Shown: positions 31,501 to 40,266 of the stretch, one piece after another
How positions within the stretch are numbered: the first letter of the stretch is position 1
Layout: every line of letters starts with the position of its first letter
Assembly: GCF_000720455.1 (NCBI RefSeq)
Contig: NZ_JOAK01000009.1
Coordinates: 124,001 to 188,000, forward strand
DNA length: 64,000 nt
Source of the DNA: Streptomyces virginiae
GTDB taxonomy: Bacteria; Actinomycetota; Actinomycetes; Streptomycetales; Streptomycetaceae
Direction: 5' to 3'
Program-made: the position numbers and the translations under genes
Notes under the pieces: model-generated
What the model saw: only the letters and a program-made list of their open reading frames with translations
Database searches by the model: none
Told to the model about the DNA's origin: nothing

Positions 31501-33223
31501 GCGGCTGCGGCGCGAACCACACGTCGCCGCGACCGCGCCACGCACGGCCGCGCCCCACCACCTTCGCCGCCAGCGCCAGCCGCTGCGGCGTCGGCCCGAC
31601 CACCGCGACCCGGCAGGGCCCCTCGCCCCCGGACACCGGGGAGGCGGCCGCCAGCCGCGCCGACAGCTCCGCCGGGGTGTCCGCCCCGATCAGGAGCACG
31701 TCACCGTGCGCGGCCGGGCCCACCGGTGCGGCCGCGCCGCCCAGCGGCAGGAACCGCCGGACCGGCAGCCGGGGGCGCCCGGCCGCCGGGGCCTCCTCCA
31801 GCACCACGTGCGCGTTGATCCCGCCGAAGCCGAAGGCGTTGACCCCGGCCCGGCGGGGTGCCGGACCGCGCTCCCACGGCTGCGCCGCGGTCACCGGCCG
31901 CATCCGGGTCCGGGCCAGGTCCGGGTGCGGCTCCTCCAGGTGGAGCGTCGGCGGCAGCACCCCCTCGTGCACCGCGAGCGCGGCCTTGATCAGCCCGGCC
32001 ATGCCGGAGGCCTGCATCGTGTGGCCTAGCATCGACTTCACCGAACCGAAGCCGATCCCGGTCCCCTGCGGCCCGGGCGGGCCGAACACCTGCGCCAGGG
32101 TGTCCAGTTCGGCGGCGTCACCGACCGGGGTGCCCGTCCCGTGGGCCTCCAGCAGCCCCAGCGCGCCCGCCTCCCGCGGGTCCAGGCCGGCTTCCCGCCA
32201 GGCCCGCTCCAGCGCCCGTACCTGGCCCGCGACCAGCGGGCTCATCAGGCTCGCCGCGCGGCCGTCCCCGGCCACGCCCGTTCCCCGGACCACCGCGTAC
32301 ACGCGGTCGCCGTCCCGCTCGGCGTCCGCCAGCCGTTTGAGGAGGACCACCCCGGTGCCCTCGGACAGCAGGGTCCCGTCGGCCCTGCGGTCGAAGGGCC
32401 GGATGCGTTCGCTCGGGCTGAGCGCCCGCAGCTGGGTGAAGACGCTCCACAGCGTCGCGATGTGGCAGTGGTGCACCGCCCCCGCCACCACCGCGTCGCA
32501 GCGCCCGCCCGCCAGCAGTGCCACGGCCTGGTCCACCGCCAGCAGGGAGGAGGCGCAGGCCGCGTCGAGGGTGTAGGCGGGTCCGCGCAGGTCCAGCCGG
32601 TTCGCGGTCCGGGCCGCCGTGAAGCTGGGGACCAGCCCGATCGACGCGTCGGGCCGTTCGGGACCCAGCGCGTCCTGGAACGCCGACCGCACGGCCGCGA
32701 TCCGCCGCTCGTCCAGCTCCGGCGCCAGCTCGCGCAAGGTCTGCGCCAACTGGTGCGCCGTACGCACCCGTTGGTCGAGCCGGGCGGTGGCCACCCCCAT
32801 GAAGCCGCCCCGGCCCAGCACCACCCCGACACGTGAGCGGTCGGCCGGCAGCCGCTCCTCGCCGCCGGCGTCGGCGATCGCCTCGGCCGTCGCGTGCAGG
32901 GCCAGCATCTGGTCCGGCTCGGCGCCCTCCACGGCGGCCGGCATGATCCCGAACCGGGTCGGGTCGAAGGCGGCGAGGCCGTCGACGAAGCCGCCGCGCC
33001 GACAGTAGAAGCGGTCGCCGGCAGCGGGCCCGGTGGCCGCCTCCGGATCGAAGTAGACGGCCGGGTCCCAGCGTTCGGGCGGGACCTCGCCGATGGAGTC
33101 CGTGCCGGCGAGGAGGTTGCGGCGGTAGGCGGCGAGATCCGGGGCTCCGGGGAACACCGCGCCCATCCCGACGATCGCCGCGTCGGTCGGGCGGGGGCCG
33201 GTGTTCCGCCGTCGCTCACTCAT
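28574..33223 (-). CDS. Type I polyketide/PUFA-type synthase, KS-AT-DH-phosphopantetheinyl transferase
   Basis: 1549 residues. The ketosynthase covers about residues 12-470, with Cys223 in DAACASSL, EAHGTGT and GHTMQASG. The acyltransferase has Ser646 in GHSLGEW; its oxyanion strand reads FLFPGLEPEF instead of the usual FPGQGxQ. A Pro/Ala-rich linker precedes a double-hotdog dehydratase (about 1020-1300; LPYVRDHCVYLQ). The C-terminus is an Sfp-like phosphopantetheinyl transferase with GIDVESV (about 1400) and WCAKEAAAK. There is no ACP or KR, so it must work with the other synthase and the free ACP. The start overlaps the end of the first synthase by 8 nt. Confidence 0.93.
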   Translation of the reverse strand: MSERRRNTGPRPTDAAIVGMGAVFPGAPDLAAYRRNLLAGTDSIGEVPPERWDPAVYFDPEAATGPAAGDRFYCRRGGFVDGLAAFDPTRFGIMPAAVEGAEPDQMLALHATAEAIADAGGEERLPADRSRVGVVLGRGGFMGVATARLDQRVRTAHQLAQTLRELAPELDERRIAAVRSAFQDALGPERPDASIGLVPSFTAARTANRLDLRGPAYTLDAACASSLLAVDQAVALLAGGRCDAVVAGAVHHCHIATLWSVFTQLRALSPSERIRPFDRRADGTLLSEGTGVVLLKRLADAERDGDRVYAVVRGTGVAGDGRAASLMSPLVAGQVRALERAWREAGLDPREAGALGLLEAHGTGTPVGDAAELDTLAQVFGPPGPQGTGIGFGSVKSMLGHTMQASGMAGLIKAALAVHEGVLPPTLHLEEPHPDLARTRMRPVTAAQPWERGPAPRRAGVNAFGFGGINAHVVLEEAPAAGRPRLPVRRFLPLGGAAAPVGPAAHGDVLLIGADTPAELSARLAAASPVSGGEGPCRVAVVGPTPQRLALAAKVVGRGRAWRGRGDVWFAPQPLGGRVAFLFPGLEPEFAPVVDDVAERFALAPPRLTRGASLMERALDAIATGRFFARVLPALGIEADVLAGHSLGEWAAMVAAGMYPQEAADTFLDSLRPGDLRVPDLVYAALGCGAPRARAALHGMDRVVVSHDNCPHQSVVCGDPDQVAAVVARLRTDGVLGQELPFRSGFHTPMWEPYLGQVRAAFDRLPLGPGALPVWSATTCAPFPSAPQDVRDLVVRHLLEPVRFRELTVALYEEQGVRTFVTLGPGSLHGFVEDTLRDRPHLSVSTSSPRLGGLAALDRTRAALWTEGHAVFPVGGSTGPEAGAGAGPRDRPGARVSAGARGGRSPVGAAVPDRPAGAGTGRAVPLDLGSPLVRLGASARASLAGLLAPAPASAPAPAPVAPPVDRPVLLSALDAVLADSDAAARAVTEAWAASAAGRGPGAWPGGGAAAHGGTRTSRLSLAALPYVRDHCVYLQPDDWAEDSDRFPVVPMTTMLELAADAARRYAPAGLAVVGYEDVRALRWLAVEPAVEVRVSVRPDGPGRMRVTLGEYASVVVLFGERYGAPPSPDGTPLRDAGPAPVSAAALYRDRWMFHGPRFAGVHEVRTVGADGIHGVLRALPDPGALLDAAGQLFGHWMQLRLPVDRLVFPASVDRIRFYGPPPAPPELITATARIRAVQDVTVRGDVELRGPGGGVWARIEGWTYRRFGADERVWPMKFTPEVCGIGEPRPEGWCLARRRWSDPASQELVMRRYLGAAEREVYERLAPRARAPWLLGRIAAKDALRGLLWDGGAGPVFPAEVPVGNDPAGRPVAEGPLTRGFRLSISHKDRIAVALAHPGRPVGIDVESVTADPDALVRIALGPDELRLAERLAESPAAQPAGRPAAHGDTGLPAALTALWCAKEAAAKAAGTGLGGRPRDWRVAGDPDSGGLVVTSPDGTPYPVRTTVLPGPDGPLADTPPDHVVAWTPHPSAAPPAVPFHLTETRHGN

Positions 33224-36200
33224 CGCCGCCGTCCTCGGCCGCCGCCTGCGCCATCAGGACGACCTGTACGTCGGTCCCGCGGGCCAGTTCGTCGAGGAAG
33301 GCGGCAGTGCCGGCGTCCGGCGGGAGGAGCGGGACACCGCGCCGGGCGTAGGCACGCTCCAGCTCGGGCGTGACCATCCCGCCCGCCTCGGCCGCCCAGG
33401 GGCCCCAGTCGACGGACAGCACCCGCCCGGGGAAGGACTGCGCCCAGGCGTGCGCGAGGCCGTCGAGGGCGTCGTTCGCCGCGGCGTAGTCGCTCTGCCC
33501 GCGGTTCCCGTACACCCCCGCGACGCTCCCGAACAGGGCGAGGAAGCGGGGGGCGGGCCACGCCCCGTGCTCGGCGGCCGCGGCGGCCAGGTGCCGGGCG
33601 CCGGCCACCTTCGTGGTGAACACCTCGGCGAAGTCCGCCGGCCGCTTGTCGCGCAGCAGCCCGTCGCGCAGGATCCCGGCGCCGTGCACGATGCCGTCCA
33701 GCCGCCCGTGGCGCTCCCGTACGTCGGCCACGACCGCCCGTACGGCGCGCTCGTCGGTGACGTCCGCGCAGTGGTAGCGGACGGAGGCCGCCACCGTGGC
33801 GAGGGCGGTGAGGGTGGTGCGTACCTCGCGCTCGGCGAGGATCCGCGAGGCAGCCGTCTCGATCTCGGCGGGCCTGCGCACGCCGGAGGCGATCAGGGCG
33901 GCGCGCAGCGCGACACGGTCCTGGGCCTGCCCGAACTCGTCCTCGGCGGCGGGCGGCCGGGGCGTACGCCCGAGGAGTTCGATGTGGCATCCGGTGGCGC
34001 GGGCCAGGGCGAGCGCGGTGCGGGCGGTGATCCCGCGGGCCCCGCCCGTGAGGAGGACCACCGAGCCCGGGTCCAGGACGGCCGGCCGGGGGCCGGGCCC
34101 GTCGGCGGCGGGCAGGGCGGCCAGCACCGGGCGGCGGGCGGCGCGGGCACCGTCGAGGGTGTAGCCGACGGAGGCCGGGCCGTCCGGCCCGTCCGTTGCG
34201 AGCTCGCGGACGAGTTGTGCGGCGACGCGCTCCGGGTCCTCCTTGGGGTGGACGTCCACCGCGCGCACCAGCGCGGCGGGGAATTCGAGGGCGGCGCTGC
34301 GGGCGAAACCGTGCAGGCCGGCTCCGCCGGGGCCGCCGGAGGCCGCGACGAGCAGGAGCCGCGGAACCCCGCCGGTCAGGGCGTCGCGCAGGCCCGGGAA
34401 GACTTCGGGCAGCACCGGTTCGGTTCCCGCCCGCAGCGAGGACAGGTCCACGATGCCGTCGAGTCCGGTCCCGGCCCCGGCCTCCTGCAGGGTCTGCGGC
34501 TCGGCGCCCAGGGCGTCCAGGGCGTCGGCGAGGGCGGACGCGAGGCCCTGGTCGTCCTCGACGATCCCGATCCGCAGACCGTCCAGGGATGCCGGGTCGC
34601 CGTCGGCAGGTGGGACGGGGCACAGGTCCACGCGGAGCCGGGTGACCGGTGGGGTGGTGGGGAGCGGCGCCGGCGCGAGTGCGGCGGGTTGCGGTTCGGC
34701 GGTCGGGGCGCCGGGGGCGTGGGCGATGACCCAGTCCACGATCGCGCGCAGCGTTTTGATCCGGGACAGCTCCTCGACCGCGGACTCGGCGGAGCCGCCC
34801 GGGTCCTGGGGAAGGCCGATCCGGTCGGCGAGGGCTCCGATGATCTCCACGCGCTTGATGGAGTCGATGGAGAGGTCGGCCTCCAGGTCCAGCTCGGGGT
34901 CGAGCATGTCCAGGGGATAGCCGGTCCGGACGTGGACGATCTCCAGGACCACGTCCATGACGTCCTCGGCGGAGCGGCGGGCGGGGGCGGGGGCTTCGGC
35001 GGGGGCGGTTCCGGCGGGGCCGGGCGCGCGCCGGGGCGTCTCCTCGGGCACCGAACGGTGCCCGGCGTCGGAAAGTGCCGCGGTGGTGCGTTCGGCGCCC
35101 TGCGGGGATCGCCCCGACACACTCCCGACCCCGCCGGAACCGCCCTGCCCGTCGGGCAGCCGGGAGGAGCCCAAGTAGGCCAGCAGGATGTCCCGTTGCG
35201 CCTCCACGAGGGCGCGGGCGCCCCGCAAGTACTCCAGCACCGCCTCCTCGCGGACCTTCCCCTCGTCGGCCATCGCCGTCTCCTTCTCCGTGGCCGGGTG
35301 GGCCTGGACTCGTCGGGCCGGGCGGAGGCCGCCCGGTACCGGGGTGCCGTTCGACGTGCGGACCAGGTGGCCGTCGACCAGCCAGCCCGGGCGGCGTGGC
35401 GCCCGGTCGGGGAGACGGGAGGTGCGGCCGCGGAACAGCGCGTCCGGCGCCACCGGTACGCCCGCCGCAGCCAGTTCGGCCAGCGCCGTGACCAGCCGGA
35501 CCAGGCCGTGCTCACCCGGCACGTCCAGCGGCACCACCGTGTGCGGGCGCTCGCGGAGGATCCGGCCGACGAGTCCGGTCAGGACCCGGCCGGGCCCCGC
35601 CTCCACGAAGGTCCGGACGCCGGCCGCGTACATGGCCTCCACCTGCTCCACGAACCGGACCGGCTCCGCGACCTGGCGTGCGGCAAGGCTCCGTACTCCT
35701 TCGGCCGTCGCCGGATACCGCTCGGCCGTCGTGTTCGACCACACCGGGATGGCCGGAGCGGTCACCGCCGTCCCGTTCAGTTCGCCGGCCAGCGCGGCCG
35801 CCGCCCCCGCCACCACCTCGCTGTGGAACGCGCAGGCCACCGGGATCGGCTCCGCCGACAGGCCCGCCTCCCGCAGGGCGGTCACCGCCGCGGCGACGGC
35901 CGACGAGGGGCCCGAGATCACGCACTGCCGGGGCGCGTTGTGGTTCGCGACCACGCATCCCGCCCGGGCGGCGAGGTCCCGTACCTCCTCCGGCGCGGCC
36001 GACACCGCCGCCATCGCCCCCGGATCCGCGCCGGCGGCCGCCAGGATGGCCTCGGCGCGGCGTTCGCTCAGCCGCAGCAGGGTCGGCATGTCGTAGGCCC
36101 CGGCCGCCCACAGCGCGGTGAGCTCCCCGTACGAGTGCCCGGCCACGCAGTCCGGCCGTACGCCGAGCTCGCCGAGCAGCAGGTGCGCCGCGGCCCCCGC

Positions 36201-39200
36201 CAGGCCCAGGGCCGGCTGGGCCACCCGGGTGTCCGTGACCGCGGCCCGCTGCCCGGCCCGCGCCTCGGCGGTGAACGCGGCCGGCGGGAACATCGCCGAC
36301 ACCACGTTCGGGGGAGCCGTGTCCAGCAGGCCGCGCAGGCCGGGGAAGGAGGTGAACAACTGGCCGAGCATGCCGGGGCGTTGGCTGCCCTGCCCGGGGA
36401 AGAGGAACGCGACCCCGCCCGGCTCCGTCCCTTCCGCCCGTACGTGGACCCCGTCGCCCGGGGTGAAGGAGCGGGCCCGCTCCAGCCGGGCCGCCAGCTC
36501 GTCCAGTCCGCCGGCCACGACCGCCACCGTCACGGGGCCGGTCCCGTCGGCGGAGGTCTCCGCCGCGAGGTCCCGCAGGGTCCAGGGGCGCCCGGCGGTG
36601 TCGTTCTGCTCCAGGCGCGCCGCGAGCCGTGCCATGGCGCGGGCCGCCGACCGCCGGTCCGCTCCGCGGAAGCAGAACAGCTCGGCGGGCCATTCCTCCA
36701 GACCGTGCCGGGGCTCGTCCGCGCCGCCGTAACCGGCGAGCACCGCGTGGTAGTTGGTGCCGCCGAAACCGAAGGCGCTCACCCCGGCGACGCGCCGCCG
36801 TGCGGGTACGGCCCAGGGGCGGGCCTCGGTGTCGAAGGAGAAGGGGCTGGTCTGCGGCCGCCAGGCGGGGTTCGGGGTGTCGATGTGGAGGGTGGGCGGC
36901 CGTACCCCCGCGTGCACGGCCCGGGCGGCCTTGATCAGCCCGGCGAGTCCGGCCGCGCACTTGGTGTGTCCGAGCTGCGATTTCACCGAACCCAGGGAGC
37001 AGGATCCGGCGGTGGCCCCGGACGCGGTGAACAGATCGCTCAGCACGGTCAGTTCGGTGCTGTCGCCCACCACCGTGCCGGTGCCGTGCGCCTCGACGAG
37101 ACCGACGTCGGCCGGGGCGACGCCCGCTCGCGCGTAGGCCCGTTCCAGGGCCCGCCGCTGACCCTCGGGGCGGGGGGCGGTCAGGCCGAGGGACCTGCCG
37201 TCGCTGGCGGCTCCCACCGCCTTGATCACGGCGTACACCCGGTCGCCGTCGCGTTCGGCGTCCGCCAGCCGCTTCAGTACGACGGCGCCGACGCCCTCAC
37301 CGAGGGCGATCCCGTCGGCGGCGGCGTCGAAGGGCCGGCAGCGGCCGCCTGGGGACAGGGCGCGGACGGAGGCGAACATCAGGTAGTCGTTGATGCCGTT
37401 GTGCACGTCGGCGCCGCCGCACAGCACCATGTCGCTGTCGCCGTCGCGCAGTTGGCGGCAGGCGAGGTCGAGGGCGGCGAGGGAGGAGGCGCAGGCGGCG
37501 TCGACGGTGCAGTTCGCACCGCCCAGGTCCAGGCGGTTGGCGACCCGGCCGGCGATGACGTTGGCGAGGATCCCGGGGAAGGAGTCCTCGGTGAGTCGCG
37601 GCAGCTGCTCGTCCAGGGCGGCCGGGAGGTCCCCCAGGTAGGCCGGGTGCAGGGCGCGCAGCCCGTAGGCGCCGGCCAGTTCGGTGCCGGCCTCCGCCCC
37701 GAAGACCACCGATGTCCGGGAGCGGTCGAAGGCGCGGTCCTTGCCGTAACCGGCGTCGCCCAGGGCCCGTGCGGAGATCTCCAGGGCCAGCAGCTGCACC
37801 GGTTCGATCGCGGAGAGGGAGGCGGGCGGAATGCCGTGGGCGAGCGCGTCGAAGGGCACCGGGCCGAGGAAGCCGCCCCAGCGGGAGGGCGTGCGCTCCC
37901 CGGCCCGGGCCGGATCGGTGTCGTAGTAGAGCGCCGGGTCCCAGCGTTCGGCCGGCACCTCGGTGACCGCGTCCGTCCCGGCGAGGACCATCGCCCAGTA
38001 GGCGGCGAGGTCCGGTGCACCCGGGTAGGCGCAGGCCATGCCCACGATGGCGACGTCGAGCGGGTCCGCGTCCGCACGCGGCCGCCCGGCGGCCGCCAGT
38101 TCCCCGGCCCGCCGCTCCAGCCACGCCGTGGCGCCCTCGGTGACCTGGTCGTGCAGCGCCGCGACCGTGGTGGTCCGCGTGCGCAGGGTCGCCGCCTGGC
38201 CGAGCATGAACAGCCCGTCCGCCGCCTGCCGTTCCTCGGAGACGCGCTCCGGTGCGCCGCCGCCGGGGGGCCGTCGCAGGCCCTTGCTCGCTACACGCAG
38301 CCGGCCCAGGTTGAGCCGCTCCAGCTCCTCCCACATCTCGCGCGGTTCGACGCCGCTCTCCGCCAGCCGCCGCCGGGTCGCCTCGAAGGTCGCGGCGTAC
38401 GGGGTGGACGCGCAGCGGGTGGCGTGCCCGGGCGCGGTGTGCAGCAGCACGGTGTCCGTGCACTCCACCGCTGTCCGCTGGAAGCCCGGCAGTACCGCGC
38501 CGGCCGCGACGGCCTCCTCCGTGAACAGGTACGCGGTGCCCATCAGCACCCCGACCCGGGCGCCCCGCGCGGCCAGCGGGGCCGCGGCCGCCACCGCCAT
38601 CGCGGCGGACCGCTCGTCGTGGATCCCGCCCGCGAACAGCACGTCCAGGGCGGCCGGGTCGGGGCAGGAGCGCAGCAGCAGCTCGATCTGTTCCTCCCAG
38701 AGGGGGAACGAGGCGCGCGGTCCGACGTGCCCGCCGCACTCCAGGCCCTCGAAGACGAACCGCCGTGCGCCTTCGGCGAGGTACCGCTCCAGCAGGCCCG
38801 GTGAGGGCACGTGCAGGTGGGTGCGGATCCCGGCCGTCTCCAGCGGGGCGGCCTGCGCCGGGGTGCCGCCGGCGATGACCGCGTACGGGGGGCGGGCCTC
38901 GGTCACGGCCGCGAGCTGCTCGCGCCGCAGCTCGGGCGGGGCGAAGCCGAGCAGCCCCACGCCCCACGGGAGGTCCCCGAGCCGCTCGGCGGTCTCGGTG
39001 AGGAGCCGGCGTACGTCGGGGCCCTCCATCACGGCCAGCGCGAGGTAGGGGACCCCGCCCGCGGCGGCGACCGCCGCGGCGAAGGCCGCCTGGTCGCTCA
39101 CCCGGGTCATCGGTCCCTGCGCGACGGGCAGCGGCTGCCGGAGGGGCTCGGCCCGCACGGCGGCCGCCAGATGCCCGGTGACGGCCTCCCGTACGGCCTG

Positions 39201-40064
39201 CAGCACGCCGCCGGTGGTCCGGTGCCGGGCGGCCAGCCGGGCCGCGGACGCCCCGTCCTGCCCGACGGGCAGGAGCTGCGTGCGCAGGTCCCGGGCGCCG
39301 AGCAGGGCGGCCACCGGACCTTCGGGCGGGGTCAGGTCGGGGCGCGTGAACACCCGGTGTCCGTCCAGAAGACGGGTCTGCGCCCCGTCCATCGCGCGCA
39401 GCGCCGCCGCCACTTCGTCCGGCAGGTCGGCCTCGCCCTCGACGGTCAGGGCCAGTTGTACGTCGAGCAGCACCCCGGCGGCCCCGCCCGCGACGGCCGC
39501 GGCCGCCGTGTGCGGCCCGATCCCGCCGAAGGCCCGTACCGGCACGGTGATCGCGGGGTCCCCGAGGAGCCGCTGCAGCAGTACGAAGGTGGTGCTCCCG
39601 CCGACCCGGCCGCCGGCCTCGTGCCCCTTGGCGACGAGGCAGTGCGCGCCCGCGGCCACGGCGGCGGCGCCTTCCGCCGGGCCGGTGACCTCGGCCCAGA
39701 CACGGGGCCGGCCCGCCGCGGCGGCCCAGTCGGCCACGCGCCGGGCGGTGAACGCCGCGGGGTCGGCGAGCAGCACCGTGTCCACCTCCGCGGGGAGGTC
39801 CCCCGGGCCGACGGGGCAGTGGGCGGGGATCCGCACTCCGTACCGGCCCGCGCTCGCGCCGGCTCCGGGGGAGGCGCCGCCGAGCCGGCGGCCCGTCTCG
39901 GCGAGCGCGCGGCGGGCGGCGCTCGCGTCCCGCCCGAGATCGAGCAGCCCGAGGGCCCCGGCCCGCTCGGCGGCGGTCACGATCCCCGGGCGGGGCTCCT
40001 CGAAGGGACAGACCGCGACGACCAGGTCGCGGACGGCGGGTGACTGTGGGGGATGGGGGATCAC
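33216..40064 (-). CDS. Type I PUFA-type synthase with two N-terminal nitronate-monooxygenase barrels, then KS-AT-ACP-KR
   Basis: 2282 residues from GTG 40064, which has GAGGAG 6 nt upstream. Residues 1-290 and about 300-640 are two barrels of the nitronate-monooxygenase/PfaD/FabK type, the enoyl reductases of PUFA synthases. The second keeps the GLECGGHVG histidine; the first has HEAGGRVG instead. KS from about 667: Cys858 in DAACASSL, EAHGTGT, GHTKCAAG. AT: Ser1311 in GHSYGE. One ACP with Ser1735 in LSIDSIKRVEI, the wording typical of Pfa carrier proteins. KR from about 1990 (LLTGGARGITA; SDYAAAND). PUFA synthases normally carry several ACPs; here there is one. Confidence 0.93.
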   Translation of the reverse strand: MIPHPPQSPAVRDLVVAVCPFEEPRPGIVTAAERAGALGLLDLGRDASAARRALAETGRRLGGASPGAGASAGRYGVRIPAHCPVGPGDLPAEVDTVLLADPAAFTARRVADWAAAAGRPRVWAEVTGPAEGAAAVAAGAHCLVAKGHEAGGRVGGSTTFVLLQRLLGDPAITVPVRAFGGIGPHTAAAAVAGGAAGVLLDVQLALTVEGEADLPDEVAAALRAMDGAQTRLLDGHRVFTRPDLTPPEGPVAALLGARDLRTQLLPVGQDGASAARLAARHRTTGGVLQAVREAVTGHLAAAVRAEPLRQPLPVAQGPMTRVSDQAAFAAAVAAAGGVPYLALAVMEGPDVRRLLTETAERLGDLPWGVGLLGFAPPELRREQLAAVTEARPPYAVIAGGTPAQAAPLETAGIRTHLHVPSPGLLERYLAEGARRFVFEGLECGGHVGPRASFPLWEEQIELLLRSCPDPAALDVLFAGGIHDERSAAMAVAAAAPLAARGARVGVLMGTAYLFTEEAVAAGAVLPGFQRTAVECTDTVLLHTAPGHATRCASTPYAATFEATRRRLAESGVEPREMWEELERLNLGRLRVASKGLRRPPGGGAPERVSEERQAADGLFMLGQAATLRTRTTTVAALHDQVTEGATAWLERRAGELAAAGRPRADADPLDVAIVGMACAYPGAPDLAAYWAMVLAGTDAVTEVPAERWDPALYYDTDPARAGERTPSRWGGFLGPVPFDALAHGIPPASLSAIEPVQLLALEISARALGDAGYGKDRAFDRSRTSVVFGAEAGTELAGAYGLRALHPAYLGDLPAALDEQLPRLTEDSFPGILANVIAGRVANRLDLGGANCTVDAACASSLAALDLACRQLRDGDSDMVLCGGADVHNGINDYLMFASVRALSPGGRCRPFDAAADGIALGEGVGAVVLKRLADAERDGDRVYAVIKAVGAASDGRSLGLTAPRPEGQRRALERAYARAGVAPADVGLVEAHGTGTVVGDSTELTVLSDLFTASGATAGSCSLGSVKSQLGHTKCAAGLAGLIKAARAVHAGVRPPTLHIDTPNPAWRPQTSPFSFDTEARPWAVPARRRVAGVSAFGFGGTNYHAVLAGYGGADEPRHGLEEWPAELFCFRGADRRSAARAMARLAARLEQNDTAGRPWTLRDLAAETSADGTGPVTVAVVAGGLDELAARLERARSFTPGDGVHVRAEGTEPGGVAFLFPGQGSQRPGMLGQLFTSFPGLRGLLDTAPPNVVSAMFPPAAFTAEARAGQRAAVTDTRVAQPALGLAGAAAHLLLGELGVRPDCVAGHSYGELTALWAAGAYDMPTLLRLSERRAEAILAAAGADPGAMAAVSAAPEEVRDLAARAGCVVANHNAPRQCVISGPSSAVAAAVTALREAGLSAEPIPVACAFHSEVVAGAAAALAGELNGTAVTAPAIPVWSNTTAERYPATAEGVRSLAARQVAEPVRFVEQVEAMYAAGVRTFVEAGPGRVLTGLVGRILRERPHTVVPLDVPGEHGLVRLVTALAELAAAGVPVAPDALFRGRTSRLPDRAPRRPGWLVDGHLVRTSNGTPVPGGLRPARRVQAHPATEKETAMADEGKVREEAVLEYLRGARALVEAQRDILLAYLGSSRLPDGQGGSGGVGSVSGRSPQGAERTTAALSDAGHRSVPEETPRRAPGPAGTAPAEAPAPARRSAEDVMDVVLEIVHVRTGYPLDMLDPELDLEADLSIDSIKRVEIIGALADRIGLPQDPGGSAESAVEELSRIKTLRAIVDWVIAHAPGAPTAEPQPAALAPAPLPTTPPVTRLRVDLCPVPPADGDPASLDGLRIGIVEDDQGLASALADALDALGAEPQTLQEAGAGTGLDGIVDLSSLRAGTEPVLPEVFPGLRDALTGGVPRLLLVAASGGPGGAGLHGFARSAALEFPAALVRAVDVHPKEDPERVAAQLVRELATDGPDGPASVGYTLDGARAARRPVLAALPAADGPGPRPAVLDPGSVVLLTGGARGITARTALALARATGCHIELLGRTPRPPAAEDEFGQAQDRVALRAALIASGVRRPAEIETAASRILAEREVRTTLTALATVAASVRYHCADVTDERAVRAVVADVRERHGRLDGIVHGAGILRDGLLRDKRPADFAEVFTTKVAGARHLAAAAAEHGAWPAPRFLALFGSVAGVYGNRGQSDYAAANDALDGLAHAWAQSFPGRVLSVDWGPWAAEAGGMVTPELERAYARRGVPLLPPDAGTAAFLDELARGTDVQVVLMAQAAAEDGGDE

Positions 40065-40202
40065 GAGCGCTCCTCTTCCAGTGCTGTGTGACATGACGCA
40101 TGGCAGGACGGAAGAACGGGAGAACGAGCGAGCCGGCGGGCGGCGGGCGGCGGGCGGAAGCGGCGGGCGGGGGGAGCGGCACGGCCGGGAGACGCGGCGG
40201 GC

Positions 40203-40219
40203 TTGAACGATGGTCAAAC
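40203..40219. promoter_or_regulatory. 17-bp candidate regulator site TTGAACGATGGTCAAAC
   Basis: It has TTGA and TCAA arms seven bases apart and contains a T-N11-A core as bound by LysR-type regulators. It lies just downstream of the predicted synthase transcription start. A copy with 15 of 17 identical bases is at 41537-41553. Confidence 0.55.
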
Positions 40220-40237
40220 ACCCGGACGCCGCGTTGC

Positions 40238-40266
40238 ATCGTGCGGGGCACGCAGTGCACTGTCAA
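40238..40266 (-). promoter_or_regulatory. Predicted promoter of the lipid-synthase operon
   Basis: On the minus strand TTGACA (40266-40261) is a perfect -35 box, followed after 17 nt by CACGAT (40243-40238) as the -10. The start site would be near 40231, about 165 nt before the synthase start codon. Confidence 0.65.

Noticed and set aside
33201..38804. A 1867-codon open frame on the plus strand opposite the large synthase
   Set aside because: It is the mirror of a highly GC-biased gene. Its translation is Gly/Val/Arg/Gln-rich without motifs, whereas the minus strand encodes complete KS, AT, ACP and reductase motifs.
28574..40064. Enediyne polyketide synthase (PKSE) cluster
   Set aside because: The AT, DH and PPTase order is reminiscent, but the activities are split on two chains with two KS domains, nitronate-monooxygenase barrels are present, and the usual enediyne companion genes are not seen.
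40065..40217. Extension of the large synthase to an upstream start at 40217 or 40094
   Set aside because: The added residues are Arg/Pro-rich leader sequence. GTG 40064 has a good GAGGAG site and begins the conserved domain.
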